From Martelella alba (lineage in GTDB: Bacteria > Pseudomonadota > Alphaproteobacteria > Rhizobiales > Rhizobiaceae): a DNA stretch of 64,000 nt. The position numbers and the translations under genes were made by a program. The notes under the pieces were generated by a model. The model was given only the letters and a program-made list of their open reading frames with translations, was not told where the DNA came from and ran no database searches. This document shows, piece after piece, positions 17,672 to 26,838 of this stretch (within the stretch, counting starts at the first letter, position 1; the number at the start of each line of letters is the position of its first letter). The DNA lies in contig NZ_VHLG01000007.1 of the NCBI RefSeq assembly GCF_006516955.1, forward strand, positions 124,001 through 188,000, given 5' to 3'.

Positions 17672-17980
17672 GACCGCACGAATCTAAAGCTTATGTCGTG
17701 GACGAATGCAGAATGTATTGCCTATGGTGAAATAAAATTAGCATGCAGAAATTTGAGCGGCAATATGGGTGTATGTTCATCCCCATATACATTTGAACTG
17801 CCAAAATCTTTGCAGCAGAGATCCTGTCTAACCTATTGTTTTTGTGCGACTACAATTGCAAGCGCTGCATGGGCTCGGGAAAACTGGAACCTAGCTGTAA
17901 AATACATCAATTTGATTTTAAAAAACGATGTCACCGGCACATCATGCCGGGTTGCGAGCAGGTGGCGACGATGCGGGCAT
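17672..17980. other. AT-rich intergenic region upstream of the hydrolase/ICMT pair
   Basis: About 310 bp of lower GC than its surroundings (for example 21 of 60 bases G or C at 17881-17940). A plus-strand open frame crosses it but has no recognisable features and runs antisense into gap. It probably contains the promoter of the minus-strand pair. Confidence 0.4.
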
Positions 17981-18008
17981 AAAAAAACAGGCCGGAAAAC
18001 CGGCCTGT
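17981..18008 (-). terminator. gap terminator
   Basis: ACAGGCCGG and CCGGCCTGT form a perfect 9-bp stem with an AAAA/TTTT loop, followed on the minus strand by seven T residues, 40 bp past the gap stop. Confidence 0.92.
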
Positions 18009-18048
18009 CCTGGGGACCCGAAAGCGGGTCAAATTTGGTTTTTCAAAA

Positions 18049-19050
18049 TCAGAGCAGCTTGCCCATGGCGACAGCAACGTCGGCCATGCGGTTGGAGAAG
18101 CCCCATTCATTGTCGTACCAGGACAGCACGCGCACGAGCTTGCCTTCCAGTACCTTGGTCTGGGCGTCAGCGAAGATCGAGGAATGCGGGTCGTGGTTGA
18201 AGTCACGCGATACGAGCGGCTCGTCGGTATAGCCGAGAACGCCCTTGAGTTCGCCTTCGGCCGCAGCCTTGACGGCGGCATTGACTTCTTCGGCCGTGCA
18301 TTCCTTGCTCGGAACGAACTTCAGGTCAACAACCGAGACATTCGGGGTCGGCACACGGATCGAGGAACCGTCGAGCTTGCCGTTCAGTTCCGGCAGAACG
18401 AGACCGACAGCCTTGGCGGCACCCGTCGAGGTCGGGATGATCGACAGGGCAGCTGCACGGGCGCGGTAGAGGTCCTTGTGCATGGTGTCGAGCGTCGGCT
18501 GGTCACCCGTATAGGAGTGGATCGTGGTCATGTAGCCACGTTCAATGCCGAAAGCCTTGTTCAGGACATAGGCAACCGGTGCCAGGCAGTTGGTGGTGCA
18601 CGAACCGTTGGAGACGATCAGGTCGTCCTTGGTCAGCGTGTTGTGGTTGACGCCGTAGACGATGGTCTTGTCGGCACCCTTGGACGGGGCGGAAACCAGA
18701 ACGCGCTTTGCGCCGCTTTCCAGCAGCATGGCGGCCTTTTCGCGGGCGGTGAAGATGCCGGTGCATTCCAGCGCGATATCAACATCGCTCCAGGGCAGTT
18801 CCTTCGGATCGCGGATCGCGGTCACGCGCATCGGGCCGAGACCGGCGTCGATGGTGTCCCCGTCAACCTTGACGTCGTGCGGGAAACGGCCATGAACGGA
18901 ATCATAGCGCAGCAGGTGAGCATTGGTCTCAACCGGACCCAGGTCGTTGATCGCAACGACTTCAATGTCCTTGCGACCGCTTTCAAGAATGGCACGCAGA
19001 ACATTGCGGCCGATACGACCAAAGCCGTTGATGGCAACTTTTACAGTCAT
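18049..19050 (-). CDS. gap: glyceraldehyde-3-phosphate dehydrogenase, type I
   Basis: This 333-residue protein has the NAD-binding [10 protein letters not shown] at the start, the catalytic [13 protein letters not shown] near residue 150 with its active-site cysteine, the HSYTGDQPT histidine segment and the [12 protein letters not shown] ending. It oxidises glyceraldehyde 3-phosphate to 1,3-bisphosphoglycerate, the substrate of the Pgk encoded upstream in this window. ATG 19050 has TGGGAG 8 nt before it. It follows tkt on the same strand with a 249-bp gap containing a hairpin, so it probably has its own promoter. Confidence 0.97.
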   Translation of the reverse strand: MTVKVAINGFGRIGRNVLRAILESGRKDIEVVAINDLGPVETNAHLLRYDSVHGRFPHDVKVDGDTIDAGLGPMRVTAIRDPKELPWSDVDIALECTGIFTAREKAAMLLESGAKRVLVSAPSKGADKTIVYGVNHNTLTKDDLIVSNGSCTTNCLAPVAYVLNKAFGIERGYMTTIHSYTGDQPTLDTMHKDLYRARAAALSIIPTSTGAAKAVGLVLPELNGKLDGSSIRVPTPNVSVVDLKFVPSKECTAEEVNAAVKAAAEGELKGVLGYTDEPLVSRDFNHDPHSSIFADAQTKVLEGKLVRVLSWYDNEWGFSNRMADVAVAMGKLL

Positions 19051-19247
19051 TTTATGAACTCCCATTTCAGCGAGTATTGATCAATCATCGCAGAGCAACC
19101 GGTATCTCTCTTATACGCTTCGCAATCGCCGGAAAAGAAGCCATCGCGGAAATGTGGCAAGCCTGCGGCGCGAGCGGCAGCTTAACCGGTTGAAATGCGC
19201 ATGCCGTGATCCGGGTCAAACCGAAACGCGGCCAGAGGGGGCGGGCA

Positions 19248-19276
19248 CGCCTGGCCATTATAGAAAAGGCCAGGCG
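19248..19276 (-). terminator. hairpin between tkt and gap
   Basis: CGCCTGGCC and GGCCAGGCG form a 9-bp perfect stem with an 11-nt loop, 24 bp after the tkt stop. There is no T run after it on the minus strand, so it may be a weak or rho-assisted terminator or an RNA-stabilising hairpin. Confidence 0.5.
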
Positions 19277-19299
19277 CATTTCTTGTACAAAGCGACGAA

Positions 19300-21282
19300 T
19301 CAGCCGCGCTTGGCTTCAACGGCGGCGACAACGGCCTCCGGCGTGATGCCGAAATGCTTGAACAGCTCTTCGCCCTTGCCCGAGGCGCCGTAACCGGTCA
19401 TGCCGATGAAGATGCCGTCCGAGCCGATGAAGGCATCCCAGCTCATGCGGATGGCTGCTTCAATGCCGACCTTGATCGGCGAATTGCCAATCACGGCCTT
19501 CTGGTAGTCTTCCGACTGCTCGAAGAACAGTTCCATGCAGGGAACCGAGACGACGCGGGTCGAAATGCCCTTGGCATCAAGCGCCTTCTGGGCATCGACG
19601 GCAACGCCGATTTCCGAGCCGCTGGCGAAGATGGTGACTTCGGCCGCATCGGCGGGGACCAGATCATAGGCACCGGCGCCGCAGAGGTTCTTTTCGGTAT
19701 ATTCGGTGCGCACGGGCGGCAGGTTCTGGCGGGTCAGCGCCAGGCCGGAGGGACGATCCTTATTTTCAAGCGCCAGCTGCCAGCATTCTGCCGTTTCCGT
19801 GGCGTCGGCCGGGCGGAACATCAGAAGATTCGGGATCGCGCGCAGCGATGCCATCTGCTCGACCGGCTCATGGGTTGGGCCGTCTTCACCGACGCCGATG
19901 GAATCATGCGTCCAGACATGGATCACACGGATGCCCATCAGGGCTGCCAGACGCACCGAGGTGCGGCAATAATCGGAGAAGATCAGGAAGCCGCCGGAAT
20001 AGGGGATCAGGCCGCCATGCAGCGCGATACCGTTCATGGCCGCAGCCATGGCATGCTCGCGGATGCCCCAGTGCAGGAAGCGACCGGAGAAATCATCGGG
20101 TGTGATGCCGGCGGTCTGGCTGGTATCGGTGTTGTTGGAACCGGTCAGGTCGGCGGAGCCGCCGATGGTTTCCGGAACAACGCCATTGATGACTTCCAGT
20201 GCATTTTGCGAGGATTTGCGTGAGGCAAGCTTCGGCTTTTCATCAGCCAGCTTCTTCTTGTAGGCCTGCATGGCCGGCTCAAAAGCGCCGGGCAGGTCAC
20301 CGGCGAAGCGGCGGTTGAATTCGGCCTTGGTTTCCGCCTTGGCGGCATCCAGACGTTCTTCCCATTCGACGCGGATCTTGGTTGCCCGCAGGCCAGCAAC
20401 GCGCCAGGCATCAAGAATGTCTTCCGGCACGTCGAAGGGCGGGTATTCCCAGCCGAGCGCTGCGCGCGTGGCTGCAATTTCCTCGTCGCCGAGCGGCGAA
20501 CCATGGGCCTTGTTGGTGCCAGCCTTCTTCGGCGCACCGTAACCGATGGTCGTCTTGCAGGCGATCATGGTCGGCTTGTCGGATGTTTTGGCCTCGGCAA
20601 TGGCGGCGGCGATCTCATCCGGATTGTGGCCGTCAACGGCGATGGTGTTCCAGTTGCAGGCGCGGAAGCGGGCATGCTGGTCAGTCGAGTCGGCCAGCGA
20701 AACGGCGCCGTCAATGGTGATGCTGTTATTGTCCCAGAGCAGGATCAGCTTGTTCAGCTTCAGATGGCCAGCCAGCGCAATGGCTTCCTGGCTGATGCCT
20801 TCCATCAGGCAGCCATCGCCGCACAATGCATAGGTGTAGTGGTCCATCAGCTCGGCGCCGAATTCATCGGCAAGCTTGCGCTCGGCAATCGCCATGCCAA
20901 CGGCATTGGCAACGCCCTGGCCAAGCGGGCCGGTGGTGGTTTCGACGCCGGCGACATGGCCATATTCAGGGTGGCCGGCGGTCTTCGAACCAAGCTGGCG
21001 GAACTGCTTCAGATCCTCAAGCGTCACATCTTCATAACCGAGAAGATAGAAGAGGGAGTAGAGCAGCATGGAGCCATGGCCCGCCGACAGCACAAACCGG
21101 TCACGGTTCGGCCAGCGCGGGTTCTTCGGATCGAAGGTCAGAAACTGGGTGAACAGAACCGTCGCAACGTCGGCGGCACCCATCGGCAGCCCGGGGTGCC
21201 CCGAGTTGGCCTTCTGCACGGCATCCATCGACAGGAAACGGATCGCATTTGCCATCCGATTGTGTTTGTCACGAGAAGTCAT
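19300..21282 (-). CDS. tkt: transketolase
   Basis: This 660-residue protein has [19 protein letters not shown] at the start, the thiamine diphosphate motif [13 protein letters not shown] near residue 155, and the pyrimidine-domain stretch [15 protein letters not shown] near 470. It transfers two-carbon units in the pentose phosphate or Calvin pathways. ATG 21282 ([12 protein letters not shown]) is chosen because the family begins there; the 51 residues before it in the open frame are not conserved. Together with gap and pgk on the same strand it forms a central-carbon neighbourhood. Confidence 0.96.
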   Translation of the reverse strand: MTSRDKHNRMANAIRFLSMDAVQKANSGHPGLPMGAADVATVLFTQFLTFDPKNPRWPNRDRFVLSAGHGSMLLYSLFYLLGYEDVTLEDLKQFRQLGSKTAGHPEYGHVAGVETTTGPLGQGVANAVGMAIAERKLADEFGAELMDHYTYALCGDGCLMEGISQEAIALAGHLKLNKLILLWDNNSITIDGAVSLADSTDQHARFRACNWNTIAVDGHNPDEIAAAIAEAKTSDKPTMIACKTTIGYGAPKKAGTNKAHGSPLGDEEIAATRAALGWEYPPFDVPEDILDAWRVAGLRATKIRVEWEERLDAAKAETKAEFNRRFAGDLPGAFEPAMQAYKKKLADEKPKLASRKSSQNALEVINGVVPETIGGSADLTGSNNTDTSQTAGITPDDFSGRFLHWGIREHAMAAAMNGIALHGGLIPYSGGFLIFSDYCRTSVRLAALMGIRVIHVWTHDSIGVGEDGPTHEPVEQMASLRAIPNLLMFRPADATETAECWQLALENKDRPSGLALTRQNLPPVRTEYTEKNLCGAGAYDLVPADAAEVTIFASGSEIGVAVDAQKALDAKGISTRVVSVPCMELFFEQSEDYQKAVIGNSPIKVGIEAAIRMSWDAFIGSDGIFIGMTGYGASGKGEELFKHFGITPEAVVAAVEAKRG

Positions 21283-21855
21283 GGGTCTTTCGCTTTTCTT
21301 GATTCGGGAAACAATAAATCTCAGATTCTGCTGCCAGGATGGGAGATCCCGCCAGCAGGCTAAAATGCCGTTTGCATGGGCCCAGGTCCGGTGTTGGCCG
21401 GTCGTGCGGGGCAGAAAAAAATGACTTTTTCCCACTGCAAACCTGAAGACGCACGGACCCTACACCATTTCCTGACAGTCATCTACCGCATATTCAGGCA
21501 TCGCCAACCCGGCATTCAAAACGCTTCGGAGGCCCCTGCGGTTCAAAGCCTTCTAGACCCTCTTTATGTCACTTGCCTTGCGATAAGACAATTCAAACGA
21601 TTAATATTTGATGGTTCCGTTTTGAAATGGAACCATGGCCGACCTGCCGGGTTCACATCGTCCACAGATGTGTAGGGCTTGAAGTCGCTGCATCCACAGG
21701 GTTTTGTTGACGCGGGCTCTAAAGCTTCCATAAGATCGCTTTGAAAACAATGGCGAGTTTGTCGATTCTCGACGCGTTCCGGTGGCGTGGCTGTTCTATA
21801 CAAGTCATGCGGGCGTCCAGGTTTCGGCGGGCGGCAGTCACGGCAAGAGGTGATG
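21283..21855. other. long divergent intergenic region, 573 bp
   Basis: No credible gene was found between tkt and the DUF4164 gene. It contains a perfect 8-bp dyad, ATGGTTCC-N10-GGAACCAT (21611-21636), and a good sigma-70-like promoter at 21707-21735 reading towards zapA. The leader of tkt occupies the left part. Confidence 0.5.
21707..21735 (+). promoter_or_regulatory. predicted sigma-70 promoter for DUF4164-zapA
   Basis: TTGACG is followed after 17 nt by ATAAGA (within CATAAGAT). The spacing is ideal. The implied leader before the DUF4164 start would be about 115 nt. Confidence 0.5.
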
Positions 21856-22137
21856 ATGGCGGCAGCAGCGGGCAATCTCAATCAGGCCCTTCAGGCAATC
21901 GACAAGGCGCTTTCCGGCCTTGAAGAAGCGGTTGATGCCCGGCTTGAGGCGCTCAAGGACCGTGAGAATCTGGAGAATGAGGTTCGCATCGTTCATGCTG
22001 ACCGGGCAGGACTTGCGCGCGAACTCGACCAGGTTCAGTTCAAGGCCAATCGTCTTGAGGAGGTCAATCGCGAGGTTTCGCGCAGGCTCGTCACGGCGAT
22101 GGAGACCATTCGTGCAGTGCTTGACCATGAAAAGTGA
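21856..22137 (+). CDS. DUF4164 coiled-coil protein
   Basis: The 93-residue protein is almost entirely one predicted coiled coil, from ALQAIDKALSGLEEAV through ENEVRIVHADRAGLARELDQVQ to the RRLVTAMETIRAVL end. This is the DUF4164 pattern found next to zapA in rhizobia. The function is unknown; the conserved link to zapA suggests a cell-division accessory role. Two adjacent ATGs (21853, 21856) are possible, and AGAGG is better spaced for 21856. It lies 30 bp before zapA and is probably cotranscribed. Confidence 0.75.
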   Translation: MAAAAGNLNQALQAIDKALSGLEEAVDARLEALKDRENLENEVRIVHADRAGLARELDQVQFKANRLEEVNREVSRRLVTAMETIRAVLDHEK

Positions 22138-22167
22138 GCTGAAAATCGCTGCCGCAGGAGGCCTGAT

Positions 22168-22527
22168 ATGGCGCAGGTAACGGTTACCATTGACGGCAAG
22201 GCCTATCGCATGGCCTGCGAGGCGGGGCAGGAGGATCATCTGCATGAACTCGCCGCCCGTTTTGACGGCTATGTCTCGAATCTGCGCGGTCAGTTTGGTG
22301 AGATTGGCGACCTTCGCTTGACGGTCATGGCCGGAATTATGATCACCGACGAACTGAGCGATACGCGTGCCCAGCTGGAGAGCAATCTTGCCGAGCTGCA
22401 GGCGCTGCGCGGCGAGAAGGAAACGGCAGGTGCTGCGACCGGTCAGCGCGAGGCAGAGATCGCTGCGGCGCTGGATGCACTTTCTTCCAGAATTTCAGCA
22501 ATTTCGGCAAAAATCACGGCTGGTTGA
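22168..22527 (+). CDS. zapA: cell division protein ZapA
   Basis: This 119-residue protein begins AQVTVTIDGKAYRMACEAGQEDHL, the ZapA beta-hairpin and helix head, followed by LAARFDGYVSNLR and a long C-terminal coiled coil. ZapA crosslinks FtsZ filaments at the division ring. GCAGGAGG lies 7-8 nt before ATG 22168. The order zapA, 6S RNA, 5-formyl-THF cyclo-ligase is a widely conserved proteobacterial arrangement and supports both this call and the RNA call that follows. Confidence 0.93.
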   Translation: MAQVTVTIDGKAYRMACEAGQEDHLHELAARFDGYVSNLRGQFGEIGDLRLTVMAGIMITDELSDTRAQLESNLAELQALRGEKETAGAATGQREAEIAAALDALSSRISAISAKITAG

Positions 22528-22627
22528 GCCGGGTTATCCACTGCGCTTTCACCGGCAATTTGAAAAATCGTACTGCAACGTCGCTGACGGCTCTTTAAGG
22601 TGCGGCCTTTCCGCTTTATATACGTGT

Positions 22628-22780
22628 TGCGGTCTGCGCCTCTCGGCAGGAAACACTGAATCCTCGGGGCCTTACTCGATCCTAAGGGAGCTGTCCCTGA
22701 CCTGGCCCGTGGGCTGGGATATATGGCACCCACCTACTTATGTAGGCGCCCAGGATCTAAAAACTCCACCGGTTGTTGTG
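22628..22780 (+). ncRNA. ssrS: 6S RNA
   Basis: The interval between zapA and ygfA is the classic 6S RNA position. It carries segments I recall from rhizobial 6S RNAs, including GCCTCTCGGCAGGAAACACTG and CCTGACCTGGCCCGTGGGCTGG. TGCGCCT near the 5-prime end can pair with AGGCGCC near 22744-22750 to close a long rod, leaving a central open bubble that mimics a melted promoter. A -10-like TATATA at 22617-22622 places the 5-prime end near 22628. The product sequesters RNA polymerase with the housekeeping sigma factor in stationary phase. Both ends are estimates, good to perhaps 10-20 nt. Confidence 0.82.
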
Positions 22781-22834
22781 GATCGCACATTTTCTTTGCT
22801 ATCGGCGTCAGGCCGCTTTTCCCGGAGAGTGTCG

Positions 22835-23419
22835 GTGGAAGAACAACGCGCCAGAAAAGACGCGATGCGCAAGGATTGCCTTGCCCGGCGCGACAGCCTT
22901 TCCCCTGAAGAACGTGCACAAAAGAGCCTTGCTATCGCCGCATCCGGCACCGCAGCCCTTGCCGGTGATGTCGCGGGCAGGATTGTTGCCGGCTACTTCC
23001 CGATCCGTTCCGAGGTTGATGTCCGGCCGCTGCTGGAGACGCTGGAGGATGTCGGCGCAAAAATCGCGCTGCCGGTCGTTCTGGATCGCGAGACCATCAT
23101 TTTCCGTCATCATAGGACGGGCAATATGCTGGTTGCCGGTGGTTTCGGCACCATGGCGCCGGGCGGCGATGCTGAAACCGTTGATCCGGATATCCTGTTG
23201 ATGCCACTTGCGGGCTTTGATCTTTCGGGTAACAGGATCGGTTATGGCGCGGGACATTATGACCGCGCGATTGCACGTTTGATCGCCGCCAATCACCGTC
23301 CGATGATGATCGGTATTGCCTTTGATCTCCAAGAAGTGCCATTTGTGGCTGCCGAGGCGCATGATGTGCCGCTTGATGCGGTGCTGACGGAAAGCGGTTT
23401 CCGCCGCTGCGGCGCGTGA
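22835..23419 (+). CDS. ygfA: 5-formyltetrahydrofolate cyclo-ligase
   Basis: The 194-residue product has RKDCLARRDSLSPEER at the start, GYFPIRSEVDVRPLL, the PDILLMPLAGFDLSGNRIGYGAGHYDR active-site and nucleotide region, and IGIAFDLQEV near the end, all typical of the cyclo-ligase that converts 5-formyl-THF to 5,10-methenyl-THF with ATP. The open frame continues far upstream through the 6S RNA, so the start must be internal. GTG 22835 has CGGAGA 7 nt upstream and gives the family length. ATG 22865 is an alternative that would trim ten residues. Confidence 0.9.
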   Translation: MEEQRARKDAMRKDCLARRDSLSPEERAQKSLAIAASGTAALAGDVAGRIVAGYFPIRSEVDVRPLLETLEDVGAKIALPVVLDRETIIFRHHRTGNMLVAGGFGTMAPGGDAETVDPDILLMPLAGFDLSGNRIGYGAGHYDRAIARLIAANHRPMMIGIAFDLQEVPFVAAEAHDVPLDAVLTESGFRRCGA

Positions 23420-23497
23420 AGGCCGGCCCGATGCCGGTCACGACTATAGATGTTCGGTTCCGCGGATAGCCGTCCGGCGGGGCTTGGAAAGGGAATT

Positions 23498-24322
23498 ATG
23501 CGGCTTCTGTTTTTGGGGGATATGGTCGGGCGCACCGGGCGCAAGGCCGTCTGGGACCGGCTTCCGGGTCTGATCAGCGATCTGCAACTCGATTTCGTCG
23601 TCGTCAATGGCGAGAATGCGGCGGGCGGTTTCGGCATTACCGAGGCGATTTTTCAGGAAACCGTCAACGCCGGCGCCGATGTGGTAACGACCGGAAACCA
23701 TGTCTGGGACCAGCGCGATGCGGTGATCTTTGCCGACCGGCATGAGCAGTTTTTGCGCCCGGCGAATTATCCCGCCGGAACGCCGGGCCGCGGCTCGGGC
23801 ATATTTTATGCCCGCAATGGCGCGCGCGTGCTCGTCGCCAACATCATGGGGCGCGTCTTCATGCATCCCGAGCTCGACGATCCCTTCAAGGCGGGCGAGA
23901 CCATACTCGAAGCCTGCCCTTTGAAGGAGCAGGTCGATGCGATCATCTTCGATTTTCATGCTGAAGCGACCAGCGAAAAGCAGTCCTTCGGCCATTTCGT
24001 CGATGGCCGTGCCAGTTTTGTCGTCGGCACCCATACCCATGTGCCGACCGCCGATTGCCAGATTCTCAACGGCGGCACGGCCTATATGTCGGATGCCGGC
24101 ATGTGCGGCGATTATGATTCCTCGCTTGGCATGGACAAGGAAGAGCCGCTCAACCGTTTCGTCTCGAAGATGAACAAGAACCGCTTCGAGGCAGCCAGTG
24201 GCCCGGCGACGATCTGCGGCGTCGGCGTCGAGATTTCCGATGCCACCGGCCTTGCCGAAAAGATCGCCCCCTTGCGCCTTGGCCCAAGGCTTGAGGAAAC
24301 GGTGCCGCCATTCTGGAACTGA
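23498..24322 (+). CDS. YmdB-type metallophosphoesterase
   Basis: This 274-residue protein begins MRLLFLGDMVGRTGRKAV and has VVNGENAAGGFGIT, TTGNHVWDQRD, IIFDFHAEATSEK, FVVGTHTHVPTAD and the MSDAGMCGDYDSSLGMD ending. These are the metal ligands and signature of the TIGR00282/YmdB family of calcineurin-like phosphoesterases. Bacillus YmdB has 2',3'-cyclic nucleotide phosphodiesterase activity. ATG 23498 has AAAGGGA about 6 nt upstream. It lies 78 bp after ygfA and may be cotranscribed, a neighbourhood common in rhizobia. The in vivo substrate is unknown. Confidence 0.9.
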   Translation: MRLLFLGDMVGRTGRKAVWDRLPGLISDLQLDFVVVNGENAAGGFGITEAIFQETVNAGADVVTTGNHVWDQRDAVIFADRHEQFLRPANYPAGTPGRGSGIFYARNGARVLVANIMGRVFMHPELDDPFKAGETILEACPLKEQVDAIIFDFHAEATSEKQSFGHFVDGRASFVVGTHTHVPTADCQILNGGTAYMSDAGMCGDYDSSLGMDKEEPLNRFVSKMNKNRFEAASGPATICGVGVEISDATGLAEKIAPLRLGPRLEETVPPFWN

Positions 24323-24442
24323 TCGTGCGGGGTGTCCGCATCAACACGAAAGCGTGATCCCTGACGCAGTCATGCGACTGGACGATCTCTCACCTTTTGG
24401 TCACGATGTGCGGATCAGCCAAACCGTCACCGGATCACGATC

Positions 24443-25243
24443 TTGCTGCGCATTGCTGCTCTCATCGTTGTTGTGTTTGTGCCACTTGTAGGGCAGGCGC
24501 AGGAGCGTGCGCCGGTCAGCCAGTGCCAGGCGATTGCCGAGGCGCTGCCGCATGTCACCTTTGCCAGTTTTGCTCCGGTTGCCTATCAGGCGCCGGAGGT
24601 TGCCATCACCTTTGTCGGCCATTCGACCTTTTTGATCGAAACACCGGGCGGTGTGCGGATCGCAACCGATTATGCCGGTGCGGTGATCCCCGGCGGGCCG
24701 CCCTATGTCGCCACCATGAACAAGGCGCATGAGAGCCATTTTACCATGCTGCCGGATCCGGCGATCGATTATGTTCTGCATGGCTGGGGCGATGCGCCCG
24801 GCCTTCCGGCGGAGCATAATCTCTTCGTCGATGACGTGCTGATCCGCAATGTCACGACCGATATCCGTGCCTTCGGCAGTTTCGAAGCGGATGGCAATTC
24901 CATCTTCATCTTCGAGGTGGCTGGGCTTTGCATTGGCCATCTCGGCCATCTGCATCACGAACTGACCGATGGGCATATCGCCCGGATTGGCCGACTCGAC
25001 GTGGTCATGGTGCCGGTCGATGGCGGATTGACGCTCGGCCCGCAAAGCATGTCCAACGTGATTGAGCGGCTGCATTCCTCCATCGTGCTGCCCATGCATC
25101 GCACCGGCGCGCAGGTTCGTGCCTTTGCCGGGTTGTTTCAGGGGCAATATGAAGTCGTCTACTCCGAGCAGCCGACGCTGAGGGTTTCGCTCAAAACCCT
25201 GCCGAAGACACCGGAAATCCTGCTTTTGAAGGGCGTCTGGTAG
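24443..25243 (+). CDS. secreted MBL-fold metallo-hydrolase-like protein
   Basis: The 266-residue frame starts with a signal peptide (LRIAALIVVVFVPLVGQAQ, cleavage near residue 20) and then the metallo-beta-lactamase-fold opening ITFVGHSTFLIETPGGVRIATD. The usual HxHxDH zinc motif is not present: the corresponding segment reads NKAHESHF. Later histidines are at IGHLGHLHHEL and VLPMHRTGAQ. It may bind metal in a non-standard way or have lost activity. The start is a TTG at 24443, the only one that gives the complete signal sequence. It is a periplasmic protein of unknown substrate. Confidence 0.7.
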   Translation: MLRIAALIVVVFVPLVGQAQERAPVSQCQAIAEALPHVTFASFAPVAYQAPEVAITFVGHSTFLIETPGGVRIATDYAGAVIPGGPPYVATMNKAHESHFTMLPDPAIDYVLHGWGDAPGLPAEHNLFVDDVLIRNVTTDIRAFGSFEADGNSIFIFEVAGLCIGHLGHLHHELTDGHIARIGRLDVVMVPVDGGLTLGPQSMSNVIERLHSSIVLPMHRTGAQVRAFAGLFQGQYEVVYSEQPTLRVSLKTLPKTPEILLLKGVW

Positions 25244-25264
25244 CCATTCGCACCGCGGAAAACA

Positions 25265-25436
25265 CTTGAAGCTCTTGAACGCGAGCGCCCGCACCCGTAT
25301 AAGGCGCCCAATCCAGCGCATCCGGGCTCAGGGCCGGAGACAGGTCCTGGCGGATGTGATGCGCGGTTCTTAACAGGTAGAGCACTATTTCGTCGCCCTT
25401 CGGGATGCCGGGTGCTCGCGTTCAAAAGCATTCAAG
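25265..25436. repeat. 172-bp element with imperfect terminal inverted repeats
   Basis: The left end (25265-25291) and right end (25409-25436) are inverted copies of about 27 nt, with a perfect core TTGAACGCGAGC/GCTCGCGTTCAA, two mismatches and one single-base indel. The inside is non-coding and carries the putative yebC promoter. It could be a miniature inverted-repeat element or a regulatory hairpin. Confidence 0.55.
25275..25303 (+). promoter_or_regulatory. predicted sigma-70 promoter of yebC
   Basis: TTGAAC is separated by exactly 17 nt from TATAAG. It points to yebC with a leader of about 138 nt. The -35 box lies inside the left inverted repeat of the element at 25265-25436. Confidence 0.6.
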
Positions 25437-25447
25437 GGGCGGAGCAC

Positions 25448-26194
25448 ATGGCTGGCCATTCACAGTTTAAGAATATCATGCACCGCAAGGGCCGTCAGGA
25501 CGCGGTGCGCTCGAAAATGTTTTCCAAGCTGGCGCGCGAAATCACCGTCGCCGCCAAGACGGGCATGCCTGATCCGGACATGAACCCGCGCCTGCGTCTG
25601 GCCATCCAGAACGCCAAGGCACAGTCCATGCCGAAGGATAATATCGAGCGCGCGATCAAGAAGGCCGCTGGTGGCGACGCCGAGAATTATGACGAAGTTC
25701 GCTACGAGGGTTACGGCACTGGCGGCGTCGCGATCATCGTCGAGGCACTGACTGACAACCGCAACCGCACTGCTTCGAACGTCCGTTCGATCTTCACCAA
25801 AGCCGGTGGAGCGCTGGGCGAAACCGGCTCGGTCTCTTTCTCTTTCGATCATGTCGGAGAAGTCGTCTACAAGGTTGAGGCTGGCGATGCCGATGCCGTG
25901 ATGGAAGCTGCCATCGAAGCTGGCGCTGACGATGTTGAAAGCGACGAAGACGGCCACACCATCTATTGCGCTTTCGAAGCCATCAACGAGGTTTCCAAGG
26001 CGCTGGAAGACGCGCTTGGTGAAGCCGAAAGCGTCAAGGCGATCTGGAAGCCGCAGAACACCATTCCGGTGGACGAGGAAAAGGCGACTTCGCTGATGCG
26101 GCTGATCGAAAATCTGGAAGATGATGACGACGTGCAGAATGTCTATTCCAATTTCGAAGTTGATGACGAGACAATGGCCAAGCTTTCGGCCTGA
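25448..26194 (+). CDS. yebC: YebC/PmpR family regulator or translation factor
   Basis: This 248-residue protein begins [18 protein letters not shown], then [28 protein letters not shown] and [20 protein letters not shown], the hallmarks of YebC (TACO1) proteins. They are described as DNA-binding regulators (PmpR) and more recently as factors that ease ribosome stalling at proline runs. ATG 25448 has GGGGCGGAG in front. In many proteobacteria yebC lies directly upstream of ruvC; here about 4.3 kb of redox and unknown genes lie between them, which suggests insertion. Confidence 0.94.
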   Translation: MAGHSQFKNIMHRKGRQDAVRSKMFSKLAREITVAAKTGMPDPDMNPRLRLAIQNAKAQSMPKDNIERAIKKAAGGDAENYDEVRYEGYGTGGVAIIVEALTDNRNRTASNVRSIFTKAGGALGETGSVSFSFDHVGEVVYKVEAGDADAVMEAAIEAGADDVESDEDGHTIYCAFEAINEVSKALEDALGEAESVKAIWKPQNTIPVDEEKATSLMRLIENLEDDDDVQNVYSNFEVDDETMAKLSA

Positions 26195-26223
26195 CATTTC
26201 GCTGAATTCGTGACTTTATGGAG

Positions 26224-26253
26224 CCGCCTGACCTGTCATGGTCGGGCGGTTTT
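26224..26253 (+). terminator. yebC terminator
   Basis: CCGCCTGACC and GGTCGGGCGG pair (one non-Watson-Crick position) around a 6-nt loop and are followed by TTTT, 30 bp past yebC. Confidence 0.8.
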
Positions 26254-26273
26254 CATTTGCGGGGAGGCGCGTG

Positions 26274-26828
26274 ATGGAACTGATCCTGCTGCATGGGAGC
26301 GCTGGTGGCCCGGCGGATTGGGGCCGTTTTGCCGAAGCGATTGCACCGGATGCCCGGCATATTCTGCCGGTTGGTGCGCTGGTCGACGGCGCAGGGTTCA
26401 CCTTTCTGGAAAAGCGGGAAGGCGGACGCGGCTTTGACCCGGATCTGGCCGCGAGCCGTGCAAGAGACCTTCTCACGGAATTGCCGGCGCAAGGCACAGG
26501 GCCTTCGATTCTTGTTGGTTATTCGCGTGGTGCGGTGATGGCGCAAGCGCTTCTGTCTGTGGCACCGGAACGGTTTTCCGGTGCAATCCTGCTACGGCCG
26601 GAGCCGCTGACGGATCGCTTCCCCCGCCTTGAGATGATGCCGGTTCTGCTTCTGGCGGGGCGGGAGGACACCCGGCGCAGGCTTGAAGATGCCGAACGGC
26701 TTGCAGCAGCGCTTGGCAATGCCGGTGCCGGTGTTGATCTGATGTGGCTCGACAGCGGCCATGGCTGGGCGCCGGCGGGCGAGGATACCAGCCTCGCCCG
26801 GGAATGGCTCAGGCGCCATTTCGGTTAA
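26274..26828 (+). CDS. small alpha/beta hydrolase (carboxylesterase/phospholipase type)
   Basis: This 184-residue protein has LILLHGSAGGPADW at the start (oxyanion hole), VGYSRGAVMAQ (nucleophile serine) near residue 88, VLLLAGREDTRRRLEDAERL (acid residue) and WLDSGHGWAPAGED (catalytic histidine). The fold and spacing match the compact serine esterase group that includes YpfH. ATG 26274 has GGGGAGG 5-6 nt upstream. It lies convergent to the luciferase-like monooxygenase gene, only 10 bp apart. Substrate unknown. Confidence 0.78.
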   Translation: MELILLHGSAGGPADWGRFAEAIAPDARHILPVGALVDGAGFTFLEKREGGRGFDPDLAASRARDLLTELPAQGTGPSILVGYSRGAVMAQALLSVAPERFSGAILLRPEPLTDRFPRLEMMPVLLLAGREDTRRRLEDAERLAAALGNAGAGVDLMWLDSGHGWAPAGEDTSLAREWLRRHFG

Positions 26829-26838
26829 GGGACGACGT

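Noticed and set aside
17489-18232. Plus-strand open frame across the gap upstream region
   Set aside because: It runs antisense into two real genes, with no motifs and implausible composition.
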